This document shows, one piece after another, positions 45,301 to 60,300 of a stretch of 64,000 nt of DNA. The stretch's first letter is position 1. Every line of letters begins with the position of its first letter. Position numbers and translations under genes: made by a program. A model generated the notes under the pieces. It did no database searches and was not told where the DNA came from. It was given only the letters and a program-made list of their open reading frames with translations. The DNA comes from Owenia fusiformis (lineage: Eukaryota; Annelida; Polychaeta; Sabellida; Oweniidae), in assembly GCA_903813345.2 (NCBI GenBank), contig CAIIXF020000001.1, positions 29,377,915 to 29,441,914 of the forward strand. The letters are read 5' to 3'.

Positions 45301-48300
45301 AAAAGTCCAGAAATATAGCTTTAGACATTTGGATTTTTACAGACAAAAATTAATTTTTAAACCAAAATATTTGATAGTCTAGACATTGTTTGGTACTTGA
45401 ACGATAAAGTATATATGACACATTTAAACTACATGTTGTAAATTTTAATATTCTGAAAGTGATCTTACTAAGTACTTTGAGTGGGGAGGGTCCAGGAGGA
45501 TAGTCTGGCAAACCCAGGGTTACAAAAATATTTGACAAATAAAATGTAGAAATATATGAAAGGTTGATATCCTAATGGAGAAGCCCTTCTAGCTTCATCT
45601 GCTAGCATATTTTTATGGTATTGTTCTTCAATCTAGAAATAAACTTTCATTGCTTTGAAGTGAAGTAATGTAAGGATGGCGAGTGGTTTGGGCGTCAGAC
45701 ATCATACTCCTAATGCTGTAACTCCCTATATCTTTGATTCAATTCCAATGACATGTAATGAAACCCTTTACTTGTTCGGAGGTATATTGCAGGCCAGGAA
45801 TCAATCTCCAATAACAAAATGGTACCCTTTAGTGCTAATATCTATGTATGGTGCATGAAAAAGAAAAATTATTATCGTTCGAATAATTTGTGGCAGGGTG
45901 AATTCAGGCTTTAATTGTTTCGTTATCTAAAGTGCTATAATTCATGACAGTTGAGATCCACCATTCACAACAATCTTGAAAAGGTTATCGATTTCAAACG
46001 TTTACATAAGGTTAATTTTATGAAAGTACATGTTTAATTGTTCAGTTATTTATAATACAGGTATCACCCTTGGTATACACAACTACCGATAATGGACAAG
46101 GCAGGTCTGACAGTGTGATAGTGTTACAGGGATGGTGTTATGGTTATTTTTGAATCAAAATTCCATATCACTTGCTTACTGACACTTCACATAAAAATTT
46201 GACACGAAAATGACACTATTAAAGGCAGAATCAGATCTAGCAATGATCATCATGATCTTGATAAAAATTAATTCAATTATAGAAACTTTTGGGATCATAT
46301 CATTCCATATCATGTTTTCTAAAAATGCCCAAAGTATTTTATGAAAACTTAATATTTTTACAATAATGGATTCAATTGTCTATAATATGGTTACCATTAT
46401 AACCATTTGGGAGAATTTATACATTTTCACTCCATTTTTGTATTTTGAATATGAAATAACTTCAACAATTGATAACATATCAAAGATCTTCTGGGAGATA
46501 TTATATTTGAGCTTGTAAGGGATACTTTGGTATCCTTGCTTGCTCAGAATTTTGTCACCCCCTATAGATCTGATTCTGTCTTTAAGCATGGTTGTTACAG
46601 GCTTAAATTAAGATCAGAAAATAGATAACTAGATCAAAAATCCTATAAAAGAGACAAATACTAAAGAAACATTGGACAATACAATTCATTCTCAAAACAA
46701 AACCACTTAGATTAGATGGGGCATTTTTATTTCACCACAGCGAGGTGCTGATCTGCATTTCCATACCTAGATACACTAATCACCTGATAAAAAACTAATC
46801 CCAAATATGTGAAGTGCACCCACAAAAGCATTATTTGTAGAACAACAAACACCATTTAAACTGTCTGAAGTAAGTTTAGTGTAAAGAGGCACTTCACTTT
46901 AAAAGTTAGTCCCATTAAACACTGATAAAGAAAAGCTTTCACCCTGTTAAATGTATAGACAATTGACCCGAGTACAAAATCATACAATGTTAATTGAGTG
47001 ACCTTATTGTTATTATTTTGAAGTGTGAAAATGCATATATATAGCACTTAAAATGAAAAGTAAAACTAGAATACTTAATACATGTAATTGTGTGAAGTAG
47101 ACTTGTTTAGGATTTACACACAAATACCTGAAGTATTGAATTAGTACTATTCAATTCATTTATAAGTATCTGATATGTTATATGTGTCATGAGCCAAAAT
47201 AATCGGTAAATATAGTCTGGAAATTCCAAATGGTTTCCTATAGATAAAAAATAGCCAATGCAAATAATGCTGAAACCTATTAATGATGTTGTTTGACCCA
47301 CACGTCCCACCCGCTATCATGTAATTCCTCTGTATTATGATAAGAAAGGTCTCAAGATATCTTGAAGAGGTGTTATCTGTAAATGTACAAAATAAGGTAA
47401 CATCTTGACTTCTCATGACTATGTGGTTTCCTTTGTAATTTCCTCTAAAATTATTGTCAAATGTATTCTATTGATCTGGACCATCCTTGGTCCAAGCGTA
47501 TTCACTTCTTGAATTGAAAGAGCAATGAATCCTTTTAATGAGGAATCTGGACACCAGTAAATACGATTTGTGACTCAGTAGAAATTATCTCTGTACAAGT
47601 TTATATCCACAAACTACTTGTATTGAGTCTGATTCTCTTGCAACCCATCAATTTAAAAATACTTAATAAAATGCAAAATACACGAAGGTAGAATGAATAA
47701 CTAAAGAAAAGTTTTTTCAAAGAGATGTACTATTGTTCATGAAACTAAGGTTTGAATATTTCTAAAAGTGATCTTAAGTGATGTCAAAGTTTTATTTTAG
47801 ACCTATCAATACTTGTCAAGGGAGGGCATAATTATGATGTTGTCAAAGGACCATAATCCAAGGCCTATAAACATGTGGTCATGTTACCACATATATGTAC
47901 AGTACTCTGTTCTAATCACTGATATCTCAACAAAATCACAAATATAAAGAAAGGATCATGATATAATGCAATAAACAAAGAACAATGGATGTCATGAGAT
48001 CTTCAGCAATAACTCATGAATTATATTAAGTCTGGTACTCTTGACTTATTAAATATTTTTGACATTTTCAATAACCATTTCATGATTTAGTTGATGAGTG
48101 ATGAGAGAATGTCTGATCACTTAGGTATCTTATCAATTGTGTGAAGTTGCATGTTTTTGAATGTTCCTGTCTGTTTAACATGTAAATGGAATTTCATTGG
48201 TTTTCTGAGAGAAGACAGAACACTACAAGAGATGGCGTCAGTTGTTCAGGGTAGTGCAAGTATTTAGGGAGGCAGAGGTAGGAAGATTTGAAAGAAAGCA

Positions 48301-51300
48301 TGACAGTATTTTACTTGCCATACTGTACTTATAAATCAAATTGCTATTACAATACATAATGATAAAAATTCATAAGAATCGAAAGTGGTATGCCTTCAAA
48401 TCAACCCCTGTCTCTTTCAAATAAGTAATGTTATGAATGATCAACCAGTAATGCAAGACATATATTTTTAAAGTTGTAACTTGCCAAGTTTTTATAGTAT
48501 TCTTGCAACACATATTTGCTTAGACTGCAATTTAATTGGCACTATTCTCTAGTTATCCTTATATCCTTAATTTAGTGCTTTTATATTTGTCACAGTTTTA
48601 GAGTGGCTAAAGTGGTACTTCCAGTAACTTGTCAGTTTGTATTGATAAACAGATGGGCATACATGCATCACCAAGTAGATGATTAAAAGCGAACCATTTG
48701 ATAAGTGGTGGGGAGGGAGTAACCAGAATAAGTGGTGGGGAGGGAGTAACTGACCAGAATATCTTTACTAAAACTACAAATCAAAGCTAAAAATATGTAT
48801 TTTCTCACTATAAGACAACTGTTGTTGTTCAACTTGAGCCATAAATGCTTCATTCCTTCAATATTCCTTCAAGCCAGAAAAAGGTTACAAGCGACTCCCT
48901 AAATATCTTCTGGTCAGTCCCTAAGTTACAATTATGTCTGTTCATGAATTTCAAATTACTGTATCAGAGGGTAATTAAAACCTCATTGAAGTAAATTATT
49001 CTAAACGTTGGTGTCCTAATCAGTTCTAATTAATCCCAAATATCTGCTCTGTAGAGTATAAAGATCTGAATGTTTAGAAATTATTATGGAAATTATCTAA
49101 AGATATGAGATTTCCACACATGTTAGTGGGGATGGTTTGAAACGAAATTAACTTAGGAATGACCTAAATGAAAATTATAAGGCGTTGTCCTCAATGAAAA
49201 TTATAAGGTGTTGATATCTCAACTATTTTTGAGAGCTACCAACAGAACATAATTCAAGTTGGGCTCATTAACAAAGAGTTCTGTTTATTTATACTCCATC
49301 CAATAAATTAAATATTTTTTGACTTTTTTAAACAGTTTAATATCATCCATTAATCAAACTTAAAGATCATTCATGACTCTTTTCTATCATGGAAACCATC
49401 AGAAATACATCTTGTGTAATGTTTCAGGTTTTATAACTGTTATAGGGGGTAGCATGATTTGAAGGGTCAGTTATAATGAGAGACCATCAACTTTCACTCC
49501 AACTTCACCTCATGATGAAATTCTATACTTGTGCTTTAACCTATCAAGACATCTGCTCCTGGTTAACCTCTATATCTATTGGAGGCACCTATTTAACCAC
49601 CTCCCACTTCTCTCTTTAAACCTCATTCTATTACTCAACACATCTTTATGTTTTGCTACTACTGTAGTTCAAATATAGTTGAGAAGGAGAGATGTCATGG
49701 TTTGTCAAGAAGTGAAATCTTGGATAATGAATATAATTATCCCAGACTTGATTCTCCTTTTTAGAGAGTGTTATTCTGACCTATGTATTTACCATAAGAA
49801 ACAAAGCAATTATCCTTGTCAAGCAAATTCTCTATGCAAATAATGGTCTATATTTACACTCATAGTTCATCCTCTTGTTAAGTTTATGCCAAAGGGGTCT
49901 TTCCATAAGTTCAGGCCCTTCGAAGTCCTTGGGGATTGAATTTTCTATAAACACTTATCAAAAAGGAAACTCAGGAGTAAAACTGCTGAAAAGGTGCTTT
50001 CAACACAAAAAGTAGTAAATCAGTCAGACATACCTTGAGGTAGCAGACTATACAAAATTCAATTGACTGTTTGTTTGCTACTTCTAATTGGACATGGAAA
50101 CTCCATTGATTCTGATAACGCAGAGTATAACCAGATTCTAGGGTTTTGAACTTTTAGATATTCTCTAAATCAATAATTTTGCCATAATTTAATCGCGGAC
50201 TATTGTGACAGTATTTCTATTGTTTTACATGAACCTGAATTGTTTTTCATTTTTCTTACATATGAACTCCCTTTGTTGTCATATAAGCATATAGGCACTT
50301 TAATAATATAGCATAATATAAGTATTAACTGGACTCGACCTGGTCAAATGTGTAACCCTGCATATTAAGATTCTATGTGGTGATGTGTAACATGGAAGGA
50401 GCATCAAATACAGCAATGTTCCTTTTTGTGTGATTTTAAATGCGTTCAAAATATGTTCACGTCAATCATAAATAAAATTCAGACTATACAGAATAGAGTC
50501 TAATCCTATACTCCCTCCTATTAATGAAATATATGTCTAGTCAATAAATGTCTAGTTAAATAAGTGTACATTGTATATCTCTATTGTGCCAAATAAAATC
50601 GAGATTTGGGATTGAAAACAAGTATTCTTTAGATGGCAAAAGCTCAAGGGTGAGCACTGTGCTCTACATCAATGGCACATAAACTACTCATTAGAGGTTA
50701 TCATTAGTTTTCATTACAGTTATTAGATGACTTACAATGATGGGTGTTCACATAAGAAACCAAAAAGATGACTTTTTGAACTTTCGTTAAAAATGTTGGA
50801 TCAACAATTATGTATTTATAAGGCAAGTTGATAGCACTGCATTTTTTATATAAACAAACCTAATGAAATAATACAACCTAGGTTCAAAAATGTAAAATAA
50901 CAAAGTAAACTTAAATTATAAGACACAATAAATCTTGTATGATGTTAATATCTTGGAGGTTTTGCTGAATTCAGGGTGATAATTCAACCAATCTTCACAC
51001 ATTCAGGGCTTCAATGATTTCTTTAAAGGATATCTCTCACCTTTTTATTAAGGTATCATATCATATTTTCAAGAGCATTGTGTATTCTACCAAAAAATTG
51101 CTTTATACCAGAAGGAAAAAATATGGGTGTTGCTAAATTGAATAATGCATGTCAGTATGATGTACTTCATTAAAATAGATGAATCCTGATCCATTTTAGT
51201 ATAACAAGGCCCTGAGTATGTGAATATGGTCAGACCTGATTTTACAGTATACCTGAAAATCCAGGAAAACTGGCTGCACTGTACAAGCAAGTGCTCCTAA

Positions 51301-54300
51301 GCTTCTCAAATTAGGGGACAAATTCAAAATGCAAATTCAAATGTATATTTTATTTAATTCAGAACATCTGGAATTATGAACCAGGATAATGTAAACCGTT
51401 CAAATGTGGAATACAATGAACCCTCACCAGAATTTTGGCAAATGCACATTTTGTATTTTATAGTTGGTTGTGACATACATCTGAGTTTACATTGAGAAAG
51501 ACATCTGATCCAAATGAACCAGTTGAAACTAATGCGCAGATACCTACTGCAGCAATTGGGTTTATATTAGGGAGCATTGCATGACATCACAATGATCACC
51601 TCAACTTTTCAAACAATGAATGACTATTAAATTCTAATTATTCATGACAGAGAACATCTGATCAGAATAGAACATTATTTGTGTCAAAATGTCAGGCTGA
51701 AGTGTATCACCATTTTTTAATATCTTTCTTTTTGAAGTTGACAAAGCATTTTTGTTGATTGACCATGAGACAAACTGCAATTGTTTGAGTTAAATCATCA
51801 TAAATTCAGACACATTTCTTTATATCTTGGGAAGCAGTTTGAAACATTGAGATGATCTTAAAAAAAATTTAAGTGGTTACCAGACCTGGGGCTCTGTGTC
51901 CTACCAATACATATATCACATGTAGTTATACATATATCACACTAAATGTACAAACCCATCCTTGAAAATTAACTCTACATGGGTCTTATCATTGAGTTCT
52001 CAAATAAACAGAGGTCTGCACTCCTAAATCTATAAAGTCTACCATTCTCAATAGCCACACATATTTCTTCTGAGTGACTAAAAAATTAGAGACTATTTCT
52101 AGTTTATATTACAGTAGGAGGGTGTAAGGCTTGATTTAGGACGTCTGATTCTCATTAGAGCCTGGCTTGCACTCACATTAGATTATCTTTGACACTATAA
52201 TTAACAAAAACAATCCATCATTTTTGTATTTTTTTGCAAGTTGTGTTAGATACACAGACCCCCAGTTATGCATAATTGCTCACAGGTTTCCATATGTCAT
52301 TTATCTAACATTTTGACAACTTGGGACAATTTATCTGAGCTATGAAGATTTCTTCTAAGCTCCTTGTTTTCAGACTTTATAGAATGAAAAATAAATTTTG
52401 ATATTCAATTTTTCATTTTCATAAAGAACAGTTAAACGATGAATTACCAGTAATATGACACGTACTAGACTGTCAAATGCACCAGATAAGAAATGAAAGA
52501 GAACAGGTAACTATAGAGAATTATAGGTTGTGTTAAATTTCTCTTGAATGACACTGCTGTTTTTGTAGATTGTATTTAGGGAACTGTAGTATAAAAGTCC
52601 TGACTATGCTAACTTATAGGGGTATACTAATGTGAAAACATGAATGTCTTACAAGACGATTGACAAATGAAAAAACAAACAAGACTTTAAAAAATCACTT
52701 GTTTAAAGTGATTAAGACAAGTGTCTGAAACATGTAGGAGGTGTGTGTTTGTACATAATAAAGAGTGATCCCATATATATGTGCATTATACAGTGCCATA
52801 TAACGTAAGACATAGAGACAATAAACATATGACCTACCTGCAAGAGGCCTAAATGTAAATCCCTTCTGTGTGACTGGGTATGTATCCACGAACCCTCTTT
52901 GTAAAGCTGAATTGATCCTTTCAAATAACACGGGCCTGTTGTAATATCCTTTTGTTCCTAGATCTAAAGTGACTATGAGACTCCCAGGTCTGAAAATGAA
53001 AAGCAAAATGGATCAAACCTTGTAAAGAGGAGATCAGCCTTAAGGCCCGGTCACACCGCCTAAACGTTGCTGGAGCATTCCTTGAACGTTGAAAAAAATC
53101 ATCAACGCTCGTAAACGTTCACCACCGTTTAACAAAAGTTGGCATCCGTTAAAGCAACGCTGTAAACGCTCGGCCAACGCGGATGTTTCTCGAGTGGCCA
53201 TCCTAACGCTCCAAAAGTTTTGAGCTGCTCAAAATATTGCGAGCGTTGAAAAGGAACAATTTTACGCCCTGACAAAGTTTATCACCGCTCCACCAACGCC
53301 CAGTCAAAGTTTGGCACCGCTAGACGCAAGTTTGTGGACGCTTGAATCCGCTAGACCAACGCAGAAATCTTAAACGCTGGACCACCGCTGCTTCACCAGC
53401 GTTGCCCGGGCGGCGATTAAACGTTGCACAAACGTCGGTGGAGCGGTTGTTAGCGTTTTATCAGCGTACACGGGGTTGTTGGAACGGTGTCGGACGTTGT
53501 CGCAGCGTTCCATGGCGGCGATGAACTTTGCTTTGGCGTTGGTATAGGTGTCGGAGCGGGACCAGAATTTAGCTATAAATACGTGGAGAAATGCACCACT
53601 GTGTAGAACACTGTGGAGACACTTGTGCATTTTACATTTGATATATATTCATGTCTGGCATTTCAATTTTTTGCATTGTAAATTCCTAAATTAAGCGCTC
53701 AAAGTTTGTGATTTTGGATTTTAAAAAGGTGAATTGTGCGATTTTTGTTTTTCATTAAATGTTAATACAAATAGACTTTTACTGAGACCTTTATTCAAAT
53801 ATAGTATATACCTAGTGTTTTCACGTCAAGCAATTCAATAAATTATCTGTGAATTTTCTGCGCAGCTTGTAAAATGTTGCACTCGTCATGGTACTAGTAT
53901 TATATAAAAAGTTGATGCGCGCACAGCAATGCAAAAATTTGTCATGCATCATGATTATTACTTTGCTGTAAATGTTATTTGACATTGTTAAAGCAATTTG
54001 AACGTAAATCGGTTCCAAGTAATGGAAATGCAACGATTAAATTGTGATATGTTTGTTTGAAATGATATGAGAGATTATTAAAGAAAATTGTAATGTTATT
54101 CATTCTTAATGTCATATTACATTAATAGAAGCACTTTAGATTTAAAACATTTCTTCTTTAATCCTTGAAGGACTTTTGTTAAAGTTACAAATTCCAATAA
54201 AGGTCTTTACTCTTAAACACTTCCCACTTGAAATAATTTCCCAGTAGTCAAACGCGATATGCTGCTAAACCAACGCTGCTGCTATTTATACCCCCGCCGA

Positions 54301-57300
54301 GGCAACGCTCTCATGCGCAGAACGCCGCTATACCAACGCTCGCATTACCGCTAAACAAACGCTAGCTACCGCTCGCAACCGCTTAACCAACGCTAAAGCA
54401 ACGCCGGCTTCAGCGGTGCACCGCTAAGCCAACGCCCGTGTTTTTGTTTTTTTTTCCCCATTTTGTGCGCGTTGACGAGCGTTGATGAATTTTTTCAACG
54501 TTCAAGGAACGCTCCAGCAACGTCCGGGCGGTGTGACCGGGCCTTTAAAGCAAGAAATCCACTCATCTTATACAAAATGAAGCTAGATTTGGAAATATAG
54601 TGTCTATACATCAACTAAAAAGAATGACATTCACTCAAATGCATCCTTGGTCCAAGAGTATTCCAATTCATTCCATATGAGCTGTGACAGTGAATGCCTG
54701 ATCTTGAAGGTTGCACAAATGGTAATATACTGTAAAATTGTTCTTCTTATGAGGTAACATTGAATTTTATACTCACCTAAATTGTATGATATTGCAGACT
54801 TGTTCCCCTGGTATCTGAGTATATAAAGTAAGAATGGCCCGACAGAGCTCGTTGGCTAACTCCCGAAAACGGTAGCTATCTCTGTTTCCTAAGTCAGACT
54901 CCCATTTAAGTGAGGTAAAGTTTAATGTAACCCGGAAATATTCTGAAAATAAAAAGAAATAAAGTGTTAAATCTTTCGATAATAAATTAAATGATAATTT
55001 GTTTTATTGTTATGACTCATCTTAAAAGGCAGGCCTAATAATGAAAAAATAAGAGGGACATTCAAGGCTATTAAAACAGCCTACTATAAATAGAACATGT
55101 ACACAGATATCTACAAACTTACATGTATTTTAGGACACCCCATACTTAAAAAATAGATGGTTTTAGAAACCTTGGAAAATTGTACCCATTTGGTTCTAAA
55201 TCATTAATAGTTAACCTCAAACACAGTTGTGTTTATTTTTCCAACCCTTGGTTTACATGCATGTATTTATTACTGACCAAGGAAATGGATAAACTTAATT
55301 TAAGGTAAAGAGTTACAGATGGAAGCAAAATGGTATTTTAGCCAAGAGGGGCTTGAAAAATATCCCTTAATTTCAAAATCTGATTTCTGTTATTTCTCAA
55401 ATTCTTACAATCGCTGTATCATATTTCAAGAAATTGCAGAAATCTTACTAAATATCATAGGTGAAAGGATTATACTTTGAATTAATGATTTTTCTATTCA
55501 TATGTCCTAATAACTCTTACTACATTTAACCACTTGTTATTTTCAGTCAGGAAATAAGGTTTTGATGAAATGGCAGACTGGTGATAGATGAAGACTAATT
55601 GAACATATTTTCTATTTATCCTTCCAAAAATAAAAAATGATAGCTCTACCTTTTACATAAAACATAGAAAAGACATGACACGATTGGGATCAGTCTATAT
55701 ACAGTGTATTAAGATGGTGGGTCAAGTGGTATGGCTTTTGAACCTGGTAGCGCATGATGTCAGCATTACATGTAAAAGTTCCAATTAAGATCACCAGATC
55801 TCAAGTGCTGATCACGTCATGCCTTACTATACTTATAAACTGCCATAGAACCTATATACTCCATTTGTTAATAGTTTGACGCATTTAATGCAATCATTAG
55901 TTTGTAATTGTTCAAATGCTGAATGCTGTCATGTCAACCTATCTTATTCAAAAGGCCCATTCAATAGTTTATGTCAGATACTGGGGAAAAGTTGACATTT
56001 GAGTTGTTGAAAGCTTGAATATGTGAAGAATTAAAAATTATATCTGATTTTATATCTTCTCTCATTATCTGGCAATCGAAATAAAGTTGCTGAGGTAACC
56101 ATTTTGAAACCATAATGACCCCCAGAAGATTGGAAACCAAACAACCCCAAGAAACTTGTAATTATGCAACATCATGTGTATGACCATAACTAATAAACAT
56201 GATAATCAAGAGGCTTTTTAATATACAAACAATGTGAAAAAATAAATTAATTGAAAATGTATTTCTGTAAGAGATCATTGGCCAGGTTTATATAGGGCTT
56301 GACCACTTACATTACCTTGATAGCACTACACCTAGAAATACCTCCCTGTAAGCAGTATAGTCTAGTGTAGAATATGAAGTGCACAGTTGGACCATTTTTG
56401 GGCCAAAAAATCAACATCAACTGTACTCCATAGTTAAGTAGTTTAAACCATCTATTTCGTTCACCAGTTTAAAACATAAGCTAATCCCCAACAATATCCC
56501 AATTATTAGCCAATATCTGTGCCGATTTCAACAAAACTGGAAAAGCTCCTATGTTTCAAATTTAAAATAACTCCATGGAGTAGCAAATCCCACTGAAAAA
56601 ACATTTAATTAAATTATGTGATAGAAATAACCAGGAAATAGAATAGTATTGTTTTCTTTTGGGAAAATCTACACCCATTATGTGACATGATGCCATATAT
56701 TAAATTCTTTCTTGAACAGAGGTCTTATAACCATAAATAAGTGTATAAAAGTTGGACCAAATTCCATAATTTGATCCATAAATGGTATCTAAGTTATCAA
56801 AAATTATATTTTTTATGATAAATGGCTTTCCATTTTGAAATTCAGTGGTCACCTTGAACATTTCTTCTTAACCGGATCTCCTATGTCCATAGTCAACAGC
56901 AACGAACTGGTATTTGAGTTATCCAAGATTATATTCTTTTACAAAAAAGTGACAATTTGAACTGAGCTGCCATATTGGGGATATTCCTTCTTGAGCATAG
57001 GTCCTACATTCATAAATATAAGCGTAAAAAATTTGAACCTAATCCGTTAACTGGTATTTGAGATATTGCCTGGACAAACAAACAGATGGAAGAACGGACA
57101 GACAAAGAAGTTGTCCTACAAACTTTGTCCGAGAGGAAAATAAATGTATACAGCCTGGCATTTCACTCATACAATAGTAAACTGACTTTTGGACAATTAG
57201 AATGTGATCAATGAAATCAAATAATTTTACAATCCATATACACTTATCATACATAATAATAAACGCACTTCACAGATATTTTATCAACTTTTGATTCAAG

Positions 57301-60300
57301 ACTTCAAACATTTCAAAGATAGTAGCAAGATAAATATGGCGTTATTCAATGTTATAATCATGTAACATGGTGAGCACATATCAGAAAAATATGGTCAAGA
57401 ACTCAATTGGCACATATGAGGCAAGTCCAGAAATGATCTTTTAAAATGTCCAATAAAATATCTTTTATGACAATGATTATATGACTTCGTACATTTCTTC
57501 TAAGAAAGGTGGTTCTAAGAAAGGTGGGAATGCTGCCCTAATTGTTTATACTGTACCTGCCTCCAGTGCTTGTTCAGGGTAAGAAAATCACAAACAAAAT
57601 GTTACCTAAATTACTGTTGCAACATTAAACAAGCAAGCGCTGGAAGGAATATTCGTGGTACAATTTCAGCTGAGTAGCCTTTGATCCACAGCTAAACATA
57701 GTCAGCTGTGATGAGAAAGGTATATTCTATATGCACCTTACTGTTGGTACAGGTAAGCCAAATCATTGTAACATCCATTGGCTTATTCAAGCAAACTCAT
57801 GACGTTTCAATCCATAAAAGAGGACGGAAACCAGCTTACAGATTCAGATGTCAACTTCCTATTACATTTAGAAACTGAGATGAGACGTCCAAGGTAAACT
57901 GATAAACTGAGAATGAACTGGGAAGCTAAGATTGTGAACCCAAATGAGAGTTAAATTGGTTATATAATAGTTTGCAAGCTCAGGTTTGGACATGAGGTTT
58001 TGCCATATTGTGCCTAAACACTTTATATTAAGTCCCTTGGTTAGATCTATATTTTCACATACGGTAGCTTTTACCCAAAGCTAAACTTGCCACATCATCC
58101 TTATTTTTTCTACCTTGATACTACTGTATATATTCCTGCCAAGTATAAACTAAAGCGACCAGTTGCTTATGCAGACATCATATCCATTTGTAGATAAAAA
58201 TTATATCACTCAGAAATCAATGTACAAGATGTTTATGAGGAAAAAACAATAAAAATATGTTAATTATAAAACCAATTTCTTTTACAAAACCACGTTTTTC
58301 TAGTTTTAATGAATCTCTCTTGAACAAGTTATAAAATACTTGAGGAAGGAAACTGCCTGGTAGAGTGATTGCTATGATTGGTGTGATTGGTAGGTACTTC
58401 AGACAATTCTTGCCAGGAAGCAAGAACTCCAGTGGTTTTAGAATCCAAAATGTACTCTTGAGAGTGAAAGGTCAATTAGAGGGGGTTTACAATCTAAGTG
58501 ATTCCCTTTAGAAAAATCTTCATTTTCTTATGAAACTCATTAAAACATTGATTTCAACTTAATGACCATTGATTCATTTGTCTGAACACAAAAACTGACA
58601 CATTATTTGAAGGAGTAAATATTGTAGAAAATGTTACTCAAAACAGAAAGGTTATGGTGTATATTTATCTGTCTCCAGTAGGTGTGATAAGAATCTCAGC
58701 TAATCAGTAGAAACCTAAAACCCTTTACCCCTGAAAAGCTCTTGCTGATAAATTCTTTACCAGTTCAACATCCTTTTTGAATAAAAGCAGATCCCGAATG
58801 AAATATCAATAGGAATATGTATGGTAGAAATAACAAATGAATTCTCCAGTTCTTTAAAATGGAAACTGAACCTATCAACAGTCAGGATATCTTGTTCTCT
58901 GGTTTATTTAACAAATTGTTTGACTTTGCAGAGAGAGAAAGAGAGAGTGAGTCAGTGCTTCTGTATGTAGAAAGGACTAGCCACTTGTATGAATATTCCT
59001 GGCTCAAAGCAGCATTTTCTCAACTACTAATTCAGCCTCTTCAGACCATCAGTCTGAGAATCAGGATTTCTCCAAACCACTTGCCTTTTCAGGCCAGAAT
59101 CAGCATTTTCTTAAATACAAACATTTTCAGCCCAGACATTTTCCATGGTTCTAGCCCTTTCAGACCAGAATCAGAATTTCTCCAACTACTAGTATTTATT
59201 CTAATGTTCTTCACATTTTTCTACCTTGCATCTACCCTGCGTGCAGAGTCTAGTTAAACTACACTCTGCCTAGTAGAGACCATATTACAGTTTAGTAGCC
59301 CCGCCCCCACGACGGGTACCGGTGACAGTTTGGGTAATAAATCACTTCTGACCTACGAGCTGACCTTTCTTCCACCAGTCAGCGAGCTTGAAGAAACATA
59401 CGCCAAATGCCTTCTAATTAAATATGCGCATGCCATTGGTCAATTCCGGGCTCAACGATGACGTAAGAAGGAATGACCATATATAGAACGTCGGTCAAAT
59501 TTGGCCGACGAACACTGATTGGCGCGGTGAGTTCACAGGTTTATTTTAGTTTGAAAGAGTGAAGACGAAGCTCTCTTTTAAGAAGTGAAGTCAAACGAAT
59601 GCAAAGGGTACCTTGCATCATAAATGCTTGTGAATACTAGTATTTTCAAAATTTTCCAACAACTAAATACCTTAACCAACATCAACATGATAAAAGCAGA
59701 AAAGGCAGATGGAACCCAGTTCTACATATCTGACAGTGTATTTGCAATGAACCAAAGTTCCACTGCTCAGTGGTGGATATACCCAATGACTTCCCCAGCC
59801 TGGACTGGGTTAACCACAGGTACTGTAAAACTACTTCCTGGCACTTACTGTATAGAATATACTATGTAGATCCCAACATTCTGATCTCTCACAATAGGTA
59901 AATCGTGGTAACTGCTCAACTCAAGTCAAGAGAACATCTTGTGTTCCAAGGTACAAGCAATTAGAGACTTTACAATTAGAGATATATGATGATCTTGGAG
60001 GAGATTTGGTAAGCCATAAAAATGGGGGTAATAAAAGAAAGTTTCAGACACAAAGAAAGATATCAATAATGTGCCCATATATTCATTGAACCACAACATC
60101 TACTAATCAAACAAACAAATGAACATCAAACAAACAATGCTTGAGAAGAGTTTTAGTTTAGTTTTCCAGATAAACAGTAGCATACCAACTATGTTCAAGT
60201 GTCCACTTGAAGTTGTTCCCTTCTGGAATCACACTATGGAATGGTACACTTGGGAAAAGAATGCTATTAGAGATACCATAGCTGGACCTTGATTGGATAT

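Larger units (their letters stand above)
37125..52837 (-). other. Large intron (15.7 kb) between SEA and unknown-domain exons
   Basis: No exon on either strand could be supported. Open frames are at most about 120 codons and lack splice context and recognisable domains. Structures seen are a 31-base hairpin (40835-40865), a tRNA-like relic (45671-45755) and a 27-bp tandem duplication (48701-48752). Confidence 0.7.

Noticed and set aside
53342-53630. Arginine-rich plus-strand and alanine-rich minus-strand frames
   Set aside because: Both are read-outs of the CG-rich short repeats in the foldback element.
58859-59257. 132-codon plus-strand open frame
   Set aside because: It overlies a degenerate minisatellite, has no recognisable domain and no splice or promoter context of its own.
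59624-59869. 81-codon plus-strand open frame downstream of the promoter-like cluster
   Set aside because: No signal, domain or supported splice link to the putative start site; its length is within chance for this composition.
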